This document shows, one piece after another, positions 26,323-35,199 of a DNA stretch of 64,000 bases. The notes under the pieces are model-generated. The model worked only from the letters and a program-made list of their open reading frames with translations, did not search any database and was not told where the DNA came from. The position numbers and the translations under genes are program-made. Origin of the DNA: Paracoccus limosus (GTDB lineage: Bacteria; Pseudomonadota; Alphaproteobacteria; Rhodobacterales; Rhodobacteraceae); assembly GCF_009711185.1 (NCBI RefSeq), contig NZ_WMIF01000010.1, positions 1-64,000 of the forward strand. Direction: 5' to 3'. Within the stretch, counting starts at the first letter, position 1. Each line of letters opens with the position of its first letter.

Positions 26323-27171
26323 CTAGTCCGCCTGCGCCAGCATGGCCGCCAGCCCGCGGCGATAATCGGGATAGCGCAGCACCACCCCCAGCTCCTGTTT
26401 CATCCGCCGGTTCGAGACGCGCTTGCTTTCGGCGTAAAAGCTGCGCGCCATCGGCGTCATTTCGGCTGTGGCGTAATTCTCGGCCGGGGGCAGGGGCAGG
26501 CCCAGCAGTTCGGCGGCATGGGCGATGACATCCTCGGGCGGGGCCGGGTCGTCGTCGCACAGGTTGTAGATCGCGCCTGCGCGCGGCGCATGGATCGAGG
26601 CCAGCAGCGCGCGCGCGATATCCTCGGCATGGATGCGGGAAAACACCTGTCCAGGCTTGACGATGCGGCGCGCCGTGCCGGCCCGCACCTTGGCGAACGG
26701 CCCGCGTCCGGGGCCATAGATCCCGGCCAGCCGAAAGATGTGCAGGGGCAATCCGTGGGCGCTGGCCAGCGCCTGCCATTCGGCCTCGGCCGCGACGCGT
26801 TCGCGCCCGCGCCGGGTCGAAGGGGTCAGCGCCGTCTCCTCATCGACCCAGCCGCCCTGATGATCGCCATAAACCCCGGTCGTCGAAAGATAGCCCAGCC
26901 AAGCCGGCCGCGCGGCTGTCAGCGCCGCGCCGTAGGTCGCAAGCGTGGGATCGCGCCCATCCTCGGGGCCGGCGCTGACCAGAATCGCATCGGCATGGGC
27001 AATCGCCCGGCGGATCGCCTCGGCATCGGACCAGAGCAGCGGCTCGGCCCCGGCGGCGGCCACGCGCTCGGGGGTGCCGCGCGTGGTGCCCTGCACCTGC
27101 CAGCCCTCGGCCCGCAGCAGGGGCGTCAGGAAGCCGGCGCTGTAGCCATGGCCAAGGACCAGCGCCCTCAT
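26323..27171 (-). CDS. NAD(P)-dependent epimerase/dehydratase (YeeZ-like SDR)
   Basis: 282-residue extended/atypical short-chain dehydrogenase. The dinucleotide motif at the N-terminus is [12 protein letters not shown], a GxGxxG variant. [20 protein letters not shown] carries the Thr/Tyr active-site region, and LAGIYGPGR is typical of sugar-nucleotide epimerase relatives such as YeeZ. Substrate is unknown. It overlaps the upstream flavin-dependent oxidoreductase gene by 4 nt (ATGA), so the two are coupled. Confidence 0.85.
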   Translation of the reverse strand: MRALVLGHGYSAGFLTPLLRAEGWQVQGTTRGTPERVAAAGAEPLLWSDAEAIRRAIAHADAILVSAGPEDGRDPTLATYGAALTAARPAWLGYLSTTGVYGDHQGGWVDEETALTPSTRRGRERVAAEAEWQALASAHGLPLHIFRLAGIYGPGRGPFAKVRAGTARRIVKPGQVFSRIHAEDIARALLASIHAPRAGAIYNLCDDDPAPPEDVIAHAAELLGLPLPPAENYATAEMTPMARSFYAESKRVSNRRMKQELGVVLRYPDYRRGLAAMLAQAD

Positions 27172-28169
27172 GCCGGCTGTGCCTCGGCCCGCGCGCGCAG
27201 GATCTCGGCTGCAATGGCGAACGAGCGGTGGCGGGCCGTCTGGTCAAAGATATTGCCGACCACGATCACCTCATCAGGCTGGTGGCGCGCGATCAGCCGG
27301 TCCAGTTCGGCGGCAACCGTCTCGGGCGCGCCCACCGCGCTGACCGACAGCGCATGTTCGACGGTCGGCAGGATACGCACCGGCACCGCGTCCAGAATGT
27401 CATCGACCGGCGGCGGCAACAGCCCCGGCATTCCCAGCCGCAGTCGGGCAAAGCTGATCTGCTGGCTGGTGCGCAGGCGCTGCGCCTCGGCATCGGTATC
27501 GGCGGCGATCACGTTGACGGCCAGCATGAATCGCGGCTTGTCGCCGAACTCGGTCGGCTGGAAACGGTGGCGGTAAAGCGCCACGGCCTCGTCCAGATCG
27601 CCCGGCGCGAAATGGCTGGCAAAGGCATAGGGCAGCCCCAGCGCGGCGGCGAGGCTGGCGCCGTAAAGCGATGAACCAAGGATCCAGACCGGCACCCCGG
27701 TGCCTTGGCCGGGATGGGCTGCGACCGGCACGCCGCGCTGGGCGGGGCCCAGATAGCGCATCAGCTCGACCACATCGTTCGGGAAATCCTCGTTGCGGGA
27801 ATGGCCGCGCCGCAGCGCATGCATTACCGCGCCATCGCCGCCGGGTGCGCGCCCCAGCCCAAGGTCGATGCGCGGGCCGTGGATCGTTGCCAAAGTGCCG
27901 AATTGTTCGGCAATCGCCAAGGGTGCGTGGTTTGGCAGCATGATGCCGCCCGCGCCCACACGGATGGATTTCGTATGTTCGGCGACATGGCCGATCAGCA
28001 CCGAAGTGGCCGCGCTGGCGATGCCGGCCATGTTGTGGTGCTCGGCCAGCCAAAAGCGGTGATAGCCCCAGCCCTCGGCCGCCTGCGCCAGCGCAACGGA
28101 ATTGGCGATGGCCTGGCGCGCGTCCGAGCCCTCGGCCACCACTGCCAGATCGAGTATCGAGAAACGCAT
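27168..28169 (-). CDS. LLM-class (luciferase-like) flavin-dependent oxidoreductase
   Basis: 333 residues of the bacterial luciferase-like TIM-barrel family (YhbW/MsnO8 type), expected to use FMNH2 or F420-type flavin and O2 on an unknown substrate. [31 protein letters not shown] and [20 protein letters not shown] are the family blocks. No signal peptide, cytoplasmic. The upstream 96 nt are shared with the divergent AMP nucleosidase gene. The SDR gene downstream is translationally coupled, suggesting a common but unidentified pathway. Confidence 0.88.
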   Translation of the reverse strand: MRFSILDLAVVAEGSDARQAIANSVALAQAAEGWGYHRFWLAEHHNMAGIASAATSVLIGHVAEHTKSIRVGAGGIMLPNHAPLAIAEQFGTLATIHGPRIDLGLGRAPGGDGAVMHALRRGHSRNEDFPNDVVELMRYLGPAQRGVPVAAHPGQGTGVPVWILGSSLYGASLAAALGLPYAFASHFAPGDLDEAVALYRHRFQPTEFGDKPRFMLAVNVIAADTDAEAQRLRTSQQISFARLRLGMPGLLPPPVDDILDAVPVRILPTVEHALSVSAVGAPETVAAELDRLIARHQPDEVIVVGNIFDQTARHRSFAIAAEILRARAEAQPA

Positions 28170-28265
28170 GGTGAATGCTCCTTTGCCCTGTCAGATAGGA
28201 AGGCCCGAGCCGGCTTGCCAGCCTCTTGCTGCACTGGCACTGTCGCCGAAAACAGGAGTGCGCGG

Positions 28266-29750
28266 ATGTTTGAGGTCAATCGGGGATTGCCGCTGGAGAT
28301 GCCGGAACGCGCCGAGCGGGCTCTGTTCGACGATCCGGCAGCGGCGGTGGCGCGGCTGATCGCGCTTTACGACCGTGCCTCGGGCTTTCTGCTGGACCGC
28401 TTTATCCGCACGCTGGATGGCGAGGTGCCGCGCGCGCGCTATCGCGCCTTTTATCCCGAAGTGCGCATGATCGTGCCCAGCCACACCAAGACCGACTCGC
28501 GCCTGTCCTTTGGTCACGTCGCGGTGCCGGGTGTCTATGCCACCTCGGTCACCCGGCCCGACCTGTTTCGCGGCTATCTGACCGAACAGATCGGCCTGCT
28601 GATGAAGAACCACGGCATCGGCGTGCTGATCGGTGACAGCGACACGCCGATGCCGGTGCATTTCGCGGTGGCAACGCGCAGCGATCTGAACGTGCCGCAG
28701 GAAGGCGTGCTGAAATTCTCGTTGCGCGACGTGTTCGACGTGCCCGACCTGAATACGATGAATGACGACATCGTGAACGGCACCGGCGGGCTGAACGCGG
28801 ATGGCAGCCAGCCGCTGGCGCCCTTTACCGCGCAGCGCGTCGATTACTCGCTGGCGCGGCTGTCGCATTACACCGCGACCCTACCCGAGCATTTCCAGAA
28901 CTTTGTCCTGTTCACCAACTACCAGTTCTATGTCGACGAATTCGAGGCCTTTGCCCGCCGCGCGCTGGCCGATCCGAATTCCGGCTACACTGCCTTTGTT
29001 GCGCCCGGAAACCAGATGCTGGAACGGCCCGAGGATGTGATCGCGACCGGCGCCAAGATGCCGCAGATGCCGGCCTATCACCTGAAGCGCGCCGATGGCG
29101 ACGGCATCACGCTGGTCAATATCGGTGTCGGCCCCTCGAACGCAAAGACCGCGACCGACCATATCGCCGTGCTGCGCCCGCACGCCTGGCTGATGGTCGG
29201 CCATTGCGCGGGGCTGCGGAACAGCCAGTCGCTGGGCGATTTCGTGCTGGCCCATGCCTATCTGCGCGAAGATCACGTTCTGGACGACGATCTGCCGGTC
29301 TGGGTGCCGATCCCGGCCCTGGCCGAGGTGCAGGTCGCGCTGCAAGAGGCGGTGGCCGAGGTCACGCAGCTGGACGGCTATGACCTGAAGGCGATCATGC
29401 GCACGGGCACGGTCGCCACGATCGACAACCGCAACTGGGAGTTGCGCGACCAGTCCGGCCCGGTGCAGCGCCTGTCGCAGTCGCGTGCCGTCGCGCTGGA
29501 CATGGAAAGCGCCACCATCGCCGCCAACGGTTTCCGCTTTCGCGTCCCCTATGGCACGCTCCTGTGCGTCAGCGACAAGCCCCTGCACGGAGAGCTGAAG
29601 CTGCCCGGTATGGCCACGGCATTCTATCGCACGCAGGTGGCGAACCATCTGCTGATCGGAATCCGTGCGATGGAAAAGCTGCGCGCCACGCCGCTGGAAC
29701 GCATCCACTCGCGAAAGTTGCGTTCCTTCAACGAGACCGCCTTTCTTTAG
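28266..29750 (+). CDS. amn: AMP nucleosidase
   Basis: Hydrolyses AMP to adenine and ribose 5-phosphate, controlling adenylate pools. It has 494 residues. The N-terminal AMP-nucleosidase-specific domain (about 1-180) includes YPEVRMIVPSHTKTDSRLS. The C-terminal PNP/UDP-family catalytic domain (about 250-490) includes IGVGPSNAKTATDHIAVLRP, MVGHCAGLRNSQ and ALDMESATIAANGFR with the acidic base-binding residue, and SDKPLHGELKLPG. The ATG at 28266 has CAGGAG upstream. Longer in-frame codons run antisense through the oxidoreductase gene and are not coding. Confidence 0.95.
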   Translation: MFEVNRGLPLEMPERAERALFDDPAAAVARLIALYDRASGFLLDRFIRTLDGEVPRARYRAFYPEVRMIVPSHTKTDSRLSFGHVAVPGVYATSVTRPDLFRGYLTEQIGLLMKNHGIGVLIGDSDTPMPVHFAVATRSDLNVPQEGVLKFSLRDVFDVPDLNTMNDDIVNGTGGLNADGSQPLAPFTAQRVDYSLARLSHYTATLPEHFQNFVLFTNYQFYVDEFEAFARRALADPNSGYTAFVAPGNQMLERPEDVIATGAKMPQMPAYHLKRADGDGITLVNIGVGPSNAKTATDHIAVLRPHAWLMVGHCAGLRNSQSLGDFVLAHAYLREDHVLDDDLPVWVPIPALAEVQVALQEAVAEVTQLDGYDLKAIMRTGTVATIDNRNWELRDQSGPVQRLSQSRAVALDMESATIAANGFRFRVPYGTLLCVSDKPLHGELKLPGMATAFYRTQVANHLLIGIRAMEKLRATPLERIHSRKLRSFNETAFL

Positions 29751-29806
29751 AATTGCGCGCATGGTGGGGTTTCGCTGCGTTTGCTGGGGAAAACCGCCGA
29801 AAACGC

Positions 29807-29835
29807 TTGAAATGCGCGCAAAAAGCTTGTGTAGC
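29807..29835 (+). promoter_or_regulatory. Predicted promoter of the HU gene
   Basis: TTGAAA (29807-29812), a 17-nt spacer and TGTAGC (29830-29835) give a sigma70-like arrangement with a start near 29842. The 5' leader of about 60 nt contains an inverted repeat TTTCCC-GAAC-GGGAAA (29868-29883) directly before the GAGGAGA ribosome site. Confidence 0.45.
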
Positions 29836-29900
29836 GGCAAACGTGCCGCCAAGGTGGCGTCCGAAAATTTCCCGAACGGGAAACACAGAGGAGACAGACT

Positions 29901-30200
29901 ATGGCTCAGGCCGCTTCGAAACCGATGACCAAGACCCAGCTGGTTGCTACGCTGGCCGAAGAAATGGGCAGCGACAAGAAAACCGCCGCTGCGGCGCTGG
30001 ATGCGCTTTCGGCCGTCGTTTCGAAAACCGTCGCGGATGGCGGTGCTCTGACCCTGCCGGGTATCGGCAAGGTTGCCTGCCGCGCCCGTCCCGAACGTCA
30101 GGTGCGCAACCCGCAGACGCAGGAAATGATGACCAAGCCGGCGGACAAGGTGGTCAAGATCACCATCGCCAAGGCGCTGAAAGACAGCGTGAACGCCTGA
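29901..30200 (+). CDS. HU-family DNA-binding protein
   Basis: Nucleoid-associated protein of 99 residues that bends and compacts DNA as a dimer. The Bac_DNA_binding domain is complete: MTKTQLVATLAEEMG, a helical dimer core, GIGKVACRARPERQVRNPQTQEMM (shown here as GIGKVACRARPERQVRNPQ) forming the DNA-binding arms, and KVVKITIAKALKD. In this group the arm carries RNPQT rather than the RNPxTGE of classical HU, a variant seen in alphaproteobacteria. Strong GAGGAGA site; a good terminator follows. Confidence 0.93.
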   Translation: MAQAASKPMTKTQLVATLAEEMGSDKKTAAAALDALSAVVSKTVADGGALTLPGIGKVACRARPERQVRNPQTQEMMTKPADKVVKITIAKALKDSVNA

Positions 30201-30226
30201 TCCGGGGCGTGATCGCCGATCAAGGG

Positions 30227-30259
30227 GCCGCGCAATCCTGCGCGGTCCTTTTCGTTTTT
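30227..30259 (+). terminator. Intrinsic terminator after the HU gene
   Basis: Stem GGCCGCGCA/TGCGCGGTCC with one G-U pair and ATCC loop (30227-30247), followed by a T-rich run to 30258. Located 27 nt after the stop. Confidence 0.85.
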
Positions 30260-30361
30260 GGGGCCGGCATCCGGGCCCCCGCGCCGGGTCGGGCTTTCCG
30301 CTTGCGATGGTCGGTCCATCTGCTAACCCCTTCGATGAAGCAACCGGAACGGAGGGCGGCC

Positions 30362-31261
30362 ATGGATATCAAGGCCATTGCGATGGGCGTCAGCTTTGCG
30401 CTGCTCTGGGCCTCGGCTTTTACCGCGACGCGCATCGCGGTGCTGGCCGCGCCGCCACTGACCGCTTTGGTACTGCGTTTCGCGCTGTCGGCGATCATCG
30501 CCATCGGCTTTGCCCGCGCGCTGGGCCAAAGCTGGCGGCTGAGCCGGGCCGAGTGGCGCACGGTCCTGCTGTTCGGCCTGTGCCAGAACGCGCTGTATCT
30601 GGGCTTTGCCTGGGTGGCGATGCAATATGTCGAGGCCTCGGTCTCGGCCATCATCGCCTCGACCATGCCGCTGATCGTGGCCTTTCTTGGCTGGGCGATC
30701 CATGGCGAGCGGCTGCGGCCGATGGCGGTGGTCGGGCTGATCGCCGGGGTGATCGGCGTCACCATCATCATGGGCGTGCGGCTGAAACACGGGCTGGACC
30801 TGCATGGCGTGTTTTTGTGCGTGTGCAGCGTGATCGCGCTGACCTTTGCCACGCTGGCCGCGCGCGGTGCCGGCGGCAGCCGCAACATGATGATGATCGT
30901 CGGCTTGCAGATGGCGGTCGGTGCCGTGGTGCTGTTGCTGCCGGCATTGCTGTGGGAATGGAACCGCCCCGTCGCATGGAGCGGCGAGCTGATCGGCGCC
31001 ATGCTGTATTCGGTGCTGGTGCCGGGCATCATCGCCACATGGATCTGGTTCCTGCTGGTGGCCCGGATCGGTGCGGTGCGGGCGGCGACTTTCCATTTTC
31101 TGTCGCCGATCTTTGGCGTGGCCATCGCCGCCGCGCTGCTGGGCGAACGCTTTGGCGCCTCGGATGTGATCGGCGCGCTGATCGTCGCGGCCGGCATCCT
31201 GATGGTGCAGCTGGCGCGGATTCCCGCCACGCCAGCCGCCCCGGCGCCCGCGGTGCGCTGA
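30362..31261 (+). CDS. DMT-superfamily transporter (EamA type)
   Basis: 299-residue inner-membrane protein with ten predicted transmembrane helices arranged as two EamA repeats. Repeat 1 holds LLWASAFTATRIAVLAAPP and VEASVSAIIASTMPLIVAFLG; repeat 2 holds VPGIIATWIWFLLVARIG and FHFLSPIFGVAIAAALLGE. Members export amino acids or other metabolites; the substrate is unknown. The ATG at 30362 follows GGAGGG. It ends 1 nt before the convergent GST gene. Confidence 0.9.
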   Translation: MDIKAIAMGVSFALLWASAFTATRIAVLAAPPLTALVLRFALSAIIAIGFARALGQSWRLSRAEWRTVLLFGLCQNALYLGFAWVAMQYVEASVSAIIASTMPLIVAFLGWAIHGERLRPMAVVGLIAGVIGVTIIMGVRLKHGLDLHGVFLCVCSVIALTFATLAARGAGGSRNMMMIVGLQMAVGAVVLLLPALLWEWNRPVAWSGELIGAMLYSVLVPGIIATWIWFLLVARIGAVRAATFHFLSPIFGVAIAAALLGERFGASDVIGALIVAAGILMVQLARIPATPAAPAPAVR

Positions 31262-31262
31262 T

Positions 31263-31859
31263 CTAGCGGCCTTCGGCTGCGGTCAGTGCGCGCACCGTGT
31301 CGCGATCCTGACAGCGCGCGACCCAGTCGCGCACCGCCGGGGTCGCGGGCAGGGCATCGCCGAACCACGCAAACGGCCCCGAGCACAGCAGATCCGCCGC
31401 GCTATAGTCCGCGCCCAGCAGATAGGGCTGGCGCGACAGGGTTTCGTCCAGCCGCTGCAGGGCGGTGTCGTAATCGCGCAGCGAGGCCTTGACCGCCGGG
31501 TGATCGAGCCCGGCCCAGGACAGGATCGTCACCGGCTCGAACACGCCCTGATACCAGACCATCCACGACAGGTATTGCCCGCGCAGCGGATCGCCGGGCA
31601 GCGGTGCCAGTCCCGCCTGCGGAAAGCGGTCGGTCAGATAGATGATGATGGCGGCGCGTTCGCGGACGTGATCGGCGCCATCGGTCAGATAGGGCACCTT
31701 GCCCTCGGGATGGGGGTTGCGCGGATCGCGGGCGCCGCTGCCGTCCTGACGGATGATGCTCACCCGCTCGACCCGGACCTGATCGCCGGTGCCCAACTCG
31801 GCCAGCAGCTGCACGATGCTGGTCGAGCGGCTTCGCGGCGCATGATAAACTGTCAGCAT
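31263..31859 (-). CDS. Glutathione S-transferase-like protein
   Basis: 198 residues. N-terminal thioredoxin-fold GST domain: YHAPRSRSTSIVQLLAELG with a Ser-rich active-site turn, and HPEGKVPYLTDG with the cis-Pro and glutathione-binding ERAAIIIYL. C-terminal all-helical domain with LGADYSAADLLCSGPFAW. The ATG at 31859 is preferred to a longer reading because GGAGACAAG precedes it. It diverges from a WYL regulator across 64 nt, which makes that regulator its likely controller. Confidence 0.88.
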   Translation of the reverse strand: MLTVYHAPRSRSTSIVQLLAELGTGDQVRVERVSIIRQDGSGARDPRNPHPEGKVPYLTDGADHVRERAAIIIYLTDRFPQAGLAPLPGDPLRGQYLSWMVWYQGVFEPVTILSWAGLDHPAVKASLRDYDTALQRLDETLSRQPYLLGADYSAADLLCSGPFAWFGDALPATPAVRDWVARCQDRDTVRALTAAEGR

Positions 31860-31923
31860 GACTTGTCTCCGATAGGTTGATGCGCCTAGCAATAGGCCCT
31901 GCCTCCTGACAGAAGATGACAGC

Positions 31924-32616
31924 ATGTCCCGCACCGATCGCCTGATGCGCCTGATGGATACGCTGCGCCGTCTGCCGCAACCGGTGACGGCGGCGCGGCT
32001 GGCCGAGGAAACCTGCGTGTCGCCGCGCCAGCTGTATCGCGACATCGCCACGCTGCGCGCGGGCGGCGCGCTGATCGATGGCGCCGCCGGTCTGGGCTAT
32101 ACCCTGACCGAGGACAGCGCCCTGCCGCCGCAGAGCTTTTCGCGGCTGGAGATCGAGGCGCTGCTGCTGGCGATTTCCGGCCTGCGGGCGCTGGGCGACG
32201 ACGCCCTGACCCGCGCGGGCGAGGATGCCTTGGCGCGCATCATCGCCACCCTGCCCGAATCGCAGGGCCGCCACGCGCTGCATACGACGATGCGGCTGTT
32301 CCGCCCCCTGACCGAACGGCCGGCGCCGCAGGTGGACATGGCGCTGTTGCGGCAGGCGCTGTGGGACGAGCAGAGCCTGATCATCGACTATCAGGACAAG
32401 ACCGGGCAGCGCAGCACGCGCGAGATCTGGCCGCTGGGCCTGTCCTATTCCGACAATCACATGCTGCTTTTGGCGATGTGCCAGCTGCGCGGCGATTACC
32501 GGCTGTTCCATGTGCCCAGCATCCTTGCGATGCAGCCGGGCGGCACCAGCTTTCGCCCGCGCCGGGTGGCCTTGTTGCGGGATTACGTCGTGCAGCGGAC
32601 CCGATGCCCGGCGTGA
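31924..32616 (+). CDS. HTH-WYL-type transcriptional regulator (YafY family)
   Basis: 230 residues. N-terminal HTH_11 DNA-binding domain (RLMRLMDTLRRLPQPVTAAR, VSPRQLYRDIATLRAGG) and a C-terminal WYL ligand-sensing domain with IIDYQDKTGQRSTREIWPLG and MLLLAMCQLRGDYRLFHV. The WYL name residues are replaced here by WPLGLSY, as in many YafY homologues. Divergent from the GST gene, which it probably represses or activates. It ends about 50 nt before the repair cassette but is not obviously part of it. Confidence 0.9.
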   Translation: MSRTDRLMRLMDTLRRLPQPVTAARLAEETCVSPRQLYRDIATLRAGGALIDGAAGLGYTLTEDSALPPQSFSRLEIEALLLAISGLRALGDDALTRAGEDALARIIATLPESQGRHALHTTMRLFRPLTERPAPQVDMALLRQALWDEQSLIIDYQDKTGQRSTREIWPLGLSYSDNHMLLLAMCQLRGDYRLFHVPSILAMQPGGTSFRPRRVALLRDYVVQRTRCPA

Positions 32617-32665
32617 TGCGTTGGCTTTGGGTTGATTTTCACGAAATGTTCCACATCTTCGCATC

Positions 32666-33658
32666 ATGCGCGCCGATCCGATCCTGCTTCCGACCAAGGA
32701 CGGGCTTTATTGCCCCGCAGGCCGCTTTCACATCGACCCGCTGCGCCCGGTCGAGCGGGCGCTGATCACCCATGGCCATTCCGACCATGCCCGGTTCGGG
32801 CATCGTCATGTCATGGCGAGCCGGCAGACGCTGGACATCATGCGCCTGCGCATGGGCCCGGATTTCGCCGGCGCCACGCAAGAGGCCATGGGCGAAATGC
32901 GCATCGGCGATGTCACCGTCGGCTTTCATCCTGCCGGCCATGTGCTGGGTTCAAGCCAGATCGCGGTGACGCAAGGCGGGCGCCGGATCGTGGTCTCGGG
33001 CGACTATACGCGCCAGCCCAATCCGACCTGCCTGCCGTTCCAGCCGGTGCCCTGCGATGTCTTCGTGACCGAGGCGACATTCGGCCTGCCGGTGTTCCGC
33101 TTTCCAGATCCCGCGACCCAGATCGCCAAGCTGATGGCCAGCATGGCCGAATTTCCCGAGCGCCCGCATCTGATCGGCGCCTATGCCCTGGGCAAGGCGC
33201 AGCATGTCATCGCGCTGCTGCGGGCCGCGGGCCATGACGCACCCATCGCCATCCATGGCGCGCTGGCGGGGCTTTGTGACTATTACGTTTCGCAAGGGGT
33301 CGATCTGGGGGTGCTGGTGCCGGCGACCGCCGATGAGGTCGCGGCGCAGCTGGTCGTCGCGCCGCCTTCGGCATTCGCCAGCCCATGGGTGCAGCGGTTC
33401 CGCGATCCGGTGCTGGCCTTCGCCTCGGGCTGGATGGCGGTCCGGGCGCGGGCACGGCAGCGCGGGGTCGAACTGCCCTTGATCATCAGCGACCATGTCG
33501 ACTGGCCGATGTTGACCGGCACCCTGACCGAGCTGGCACCCGCCGAGGTCTGGGTGACGCATGGCACAGAAGAGGGCGTGATCCGCTGGTGCGAGCTGGC
33601 GCAGATCCCGGCCCGCCCGCTGCGGCTGGTCGGCTATGAGGATGAGGCCGAGGAATGA
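32666..33658 (+). CDS. Ligase-associated DNA exonuclease (metallo-beta-lactamase/beta-CASP-like)
   Basis: First gene of a four-gene repair cassette. 330 residues of the metallo-beta-lactamase nuclease group related to SNM1/CPSF73-like exonucleases. Metal site HGHSDHARFG is at about residues 36-45, with further ligands in HPAGHVLGSS, SGDYTR and HVDW. It presumably resects or trims DNA ends before ligation. No signal peptide. The stop overlaps the ligase start by 4 nt (ATGA). Often annotated as ligase-associated DNA exonuclease, TIGR04122-type. Confidence 0.92.
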   Translation: MRADPILLPTKDGLYCPAGRFHIDPLRPVERALITHGHSDHARFGHRHVMASRQTLDIMRLRMGPDFAGATQEAMGEMRIGDVTVGFHPAGHVLGSSQIAVTQGGRRIVVSGDYTRQPNPTCLPFQPVPCDVFVTEATFGLPVFRFPDPATQIAKLMASMAEFPERPHLIGAYALGKAQHVIALLRAAGHDAPIAIHGALAGLCDYYVSQGVDLGVLVPATADEVAAQLVVAPPSAFASPWVQRFRDPVLAFASGWMAVRARARQRGVELPLIISDHVDWPMLTGTLTELAPAEVWVTHGTEEGVIRWCELAQIPARPLRLVGYEDEAEE

Positions 33659-35199
33659 AGGCCTTTGCCGCGCTGCTGGAACGGCTGGCCTTTACCCCGG
33701 CGCGCAATGCGAAATTGCAGCTGTTGCAGCATTATCTGCAACGCACCCCCGACCCGGATCGCGGCTGGGCGCTGGCCGCGCTGACCGGCGAGCTGGAGCT
33801 GCGCCGGGTCACGCCGTCGCTGCTGCGCGGGCTTGCGGCCGAGCGGATCGACGGTCAACTGCTGGCGCTGTCTTACGATTTCGTCGGCGATCTGGCCGAG
33901 ACCATCGCCTTGATCTGGCCCGAGGGGGCCGAGGACGACCCGCCGCTGTCGCAGGCGGTGACGCTGTTGATGACAACCGGCAAGGCCGGGCTGCCCGCCG
34001 CCATCGCCGGCATGCTGGACCGGCTGGGCCCGTCCGAGCGGCTGGCCTTTCTGAAGCTGGCCACCGGCAATCTGCGCATCGGCCTGTCGGCCCGCATGGC
34101 GCGGCTGGCGCTGGCGCAGATGGGCGCCCCCGAGGTCGGCGATCTGGAGGAGATCTGGCACGGACTGAGCCCGCCCTATGCACCGCTGTTTCACTGGATC
34201 GGCGGCGGCGCGCGGCCCGAAAGCGCGGCGCTGGCGCCGTTCCGGCCCGTCATGCTGTCCACGCCCACCGATCTGGATCAGCTGCGTGCGCTGGATCCGG
34301 CAGAGTATCTGGCCGAGTGGAAATGGGACGGCATCCGCGTGCAGGCGGTGGCCGAGGGCGGCGTGCGGCGGCTGTATTCCCGAACCGGCGAGGATATTTC
34401 CCATGCCTTCCCCGATGTGGTCGAGGCGATGGATTTCGACGGCACCGTGGATGGTGAACTGATCGTGCGGCGCGGCGGCGAGGTGGCACCCTTTGGCGAT
34501 CTGCAAAAACGGCTGAACCGCAAGGCGGTGGGCAAGGCGCTGCTGGCGAGCCACCCGGCGGGGCTGCGGCTTTACGACCTGCTGATCTGGCAGGGGCGCG
34601 ACCTGCGGGCCAAGCCTTTGGCCGCGCGGCGGGCGGTGCTGGAGGCGGCGGTTCTTGATCCGCGTATCGACATCTCGCCGCTTCTGGATTTTGGCGATTG
34701 GGATGGGCTGGCGGCGCTGCGCGCCGATCCGCCGGCGGCGGTGATCGAAGGCGTGATGATCAAGCGCCGAGACAGCCTTTATGTCTCGGGCCGTCCGCGC
34801 GGGCCATGGTTCAAATGGAAGCGCGATCCGATGGTGGTCGATGCGGTGCTGCTTTATGCGCAGCGCGGGCATGGCAAGCGGTCGGGTTTTCATTCCGACT
34901 TTACCTTTGGGCTATGGGACGGGGCGGAGCTGGTGCCGGTCGGCAAGGCCTATTTCGGCTTTACCGATGCCGAGCTGCGCGAGCTGGACCGCTTTGTCCG
35001 GCAGAACACCGTCGAACGCTATGGGCCGGTGCGCGCGCTGGCGCCGAAGCTGGTCGTCGAGGTGGCCTTCGAGGGGCTGAACCGGTCCTCGCGCCACAAA
35101 TCGGGGGTGGCCATGCGTTTTCCGCGTATCAGCCGCATTCGCTGGGACAAGCCCGCCGCCGAGGCGGACCGGCTGGCGGTGCTGGAGGCGATGCTGTGA
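33655..35199 (+). CDS. ATP-dependent DNA ligase of the cisplatin-damage-response type
   Basis: 514 residues. N-terminal DNA-binding domain (about 1-200), then the adenylation domain with the nucleotidyl-acceptor Lys in EWKWDGIRVQ (motif I), motif III in FDGTVDGELIV, motif IV in IEGVMIKRRDS and motif V in WFKWKRDP. A C-terminal OB domain follows. Distinct from the NAD-dependent LigA; members act in repair rather than replication. Preceded and followed by cassette genes with 4-nt overlaps, so all four are coupled. Confidence 0.95.
   Translation: MKAFAALLERLAFTPARNAKLQLLQHYLQRTPDPDRGWALAALTGELELRRVTPSLLRGLAAERIDGQLLALSYDFVGDLAETIALIWPEGAEDDPPLSQAVTLLMTTGKAGLPAAIAGMLDRLGPSERLAFLKLATGNLRIGLSARMARLALAQMGAPEVGDLEEIWHGLSPPYAPLFHWIGGGARPESAALAPFRPVMLSTPTDLDQLRALDPAEYLAEWKWDGIRVQAVAEGGVRRLYSRTGEDISHAFPDVVEAMDFDGTVDGELIVRRGGEVAPFGDLQKRLNRKAVGKALLASHPAGLRLYDLLIWQGRDLRAKPLAARRAVLEAAVLDPRIDISPLLDFGDWDGLAALRADPPAAVIEGVMIKRRDSLYVSGRPRGPWFKWKRDPMVVDAVLLYAQRGHGKRSGFHSDFTFGLWDGAELVPVGKAYFGFTDAELRELDRFVRQNTVERYGPVRALAPKLVVEVAFEGLNRSSRHKSGVAMRFPRISRIRWDKPAAEADRLAVLEAML

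Noticed and set aside
29564..30361. Long N-terminal extension of the DMT transporter
   Set aside because: It reads through amn and HU in another frame. The ATG at 30362 has a strong ribosome site and begins the first helix.
34381..34410. GGATATTTCCC in the ligase gene as another repeat copy
   Set aside because: It encodes the conserved RTGEDISHAFPD motif of the ligase family and lacks the rest of the repeat core.
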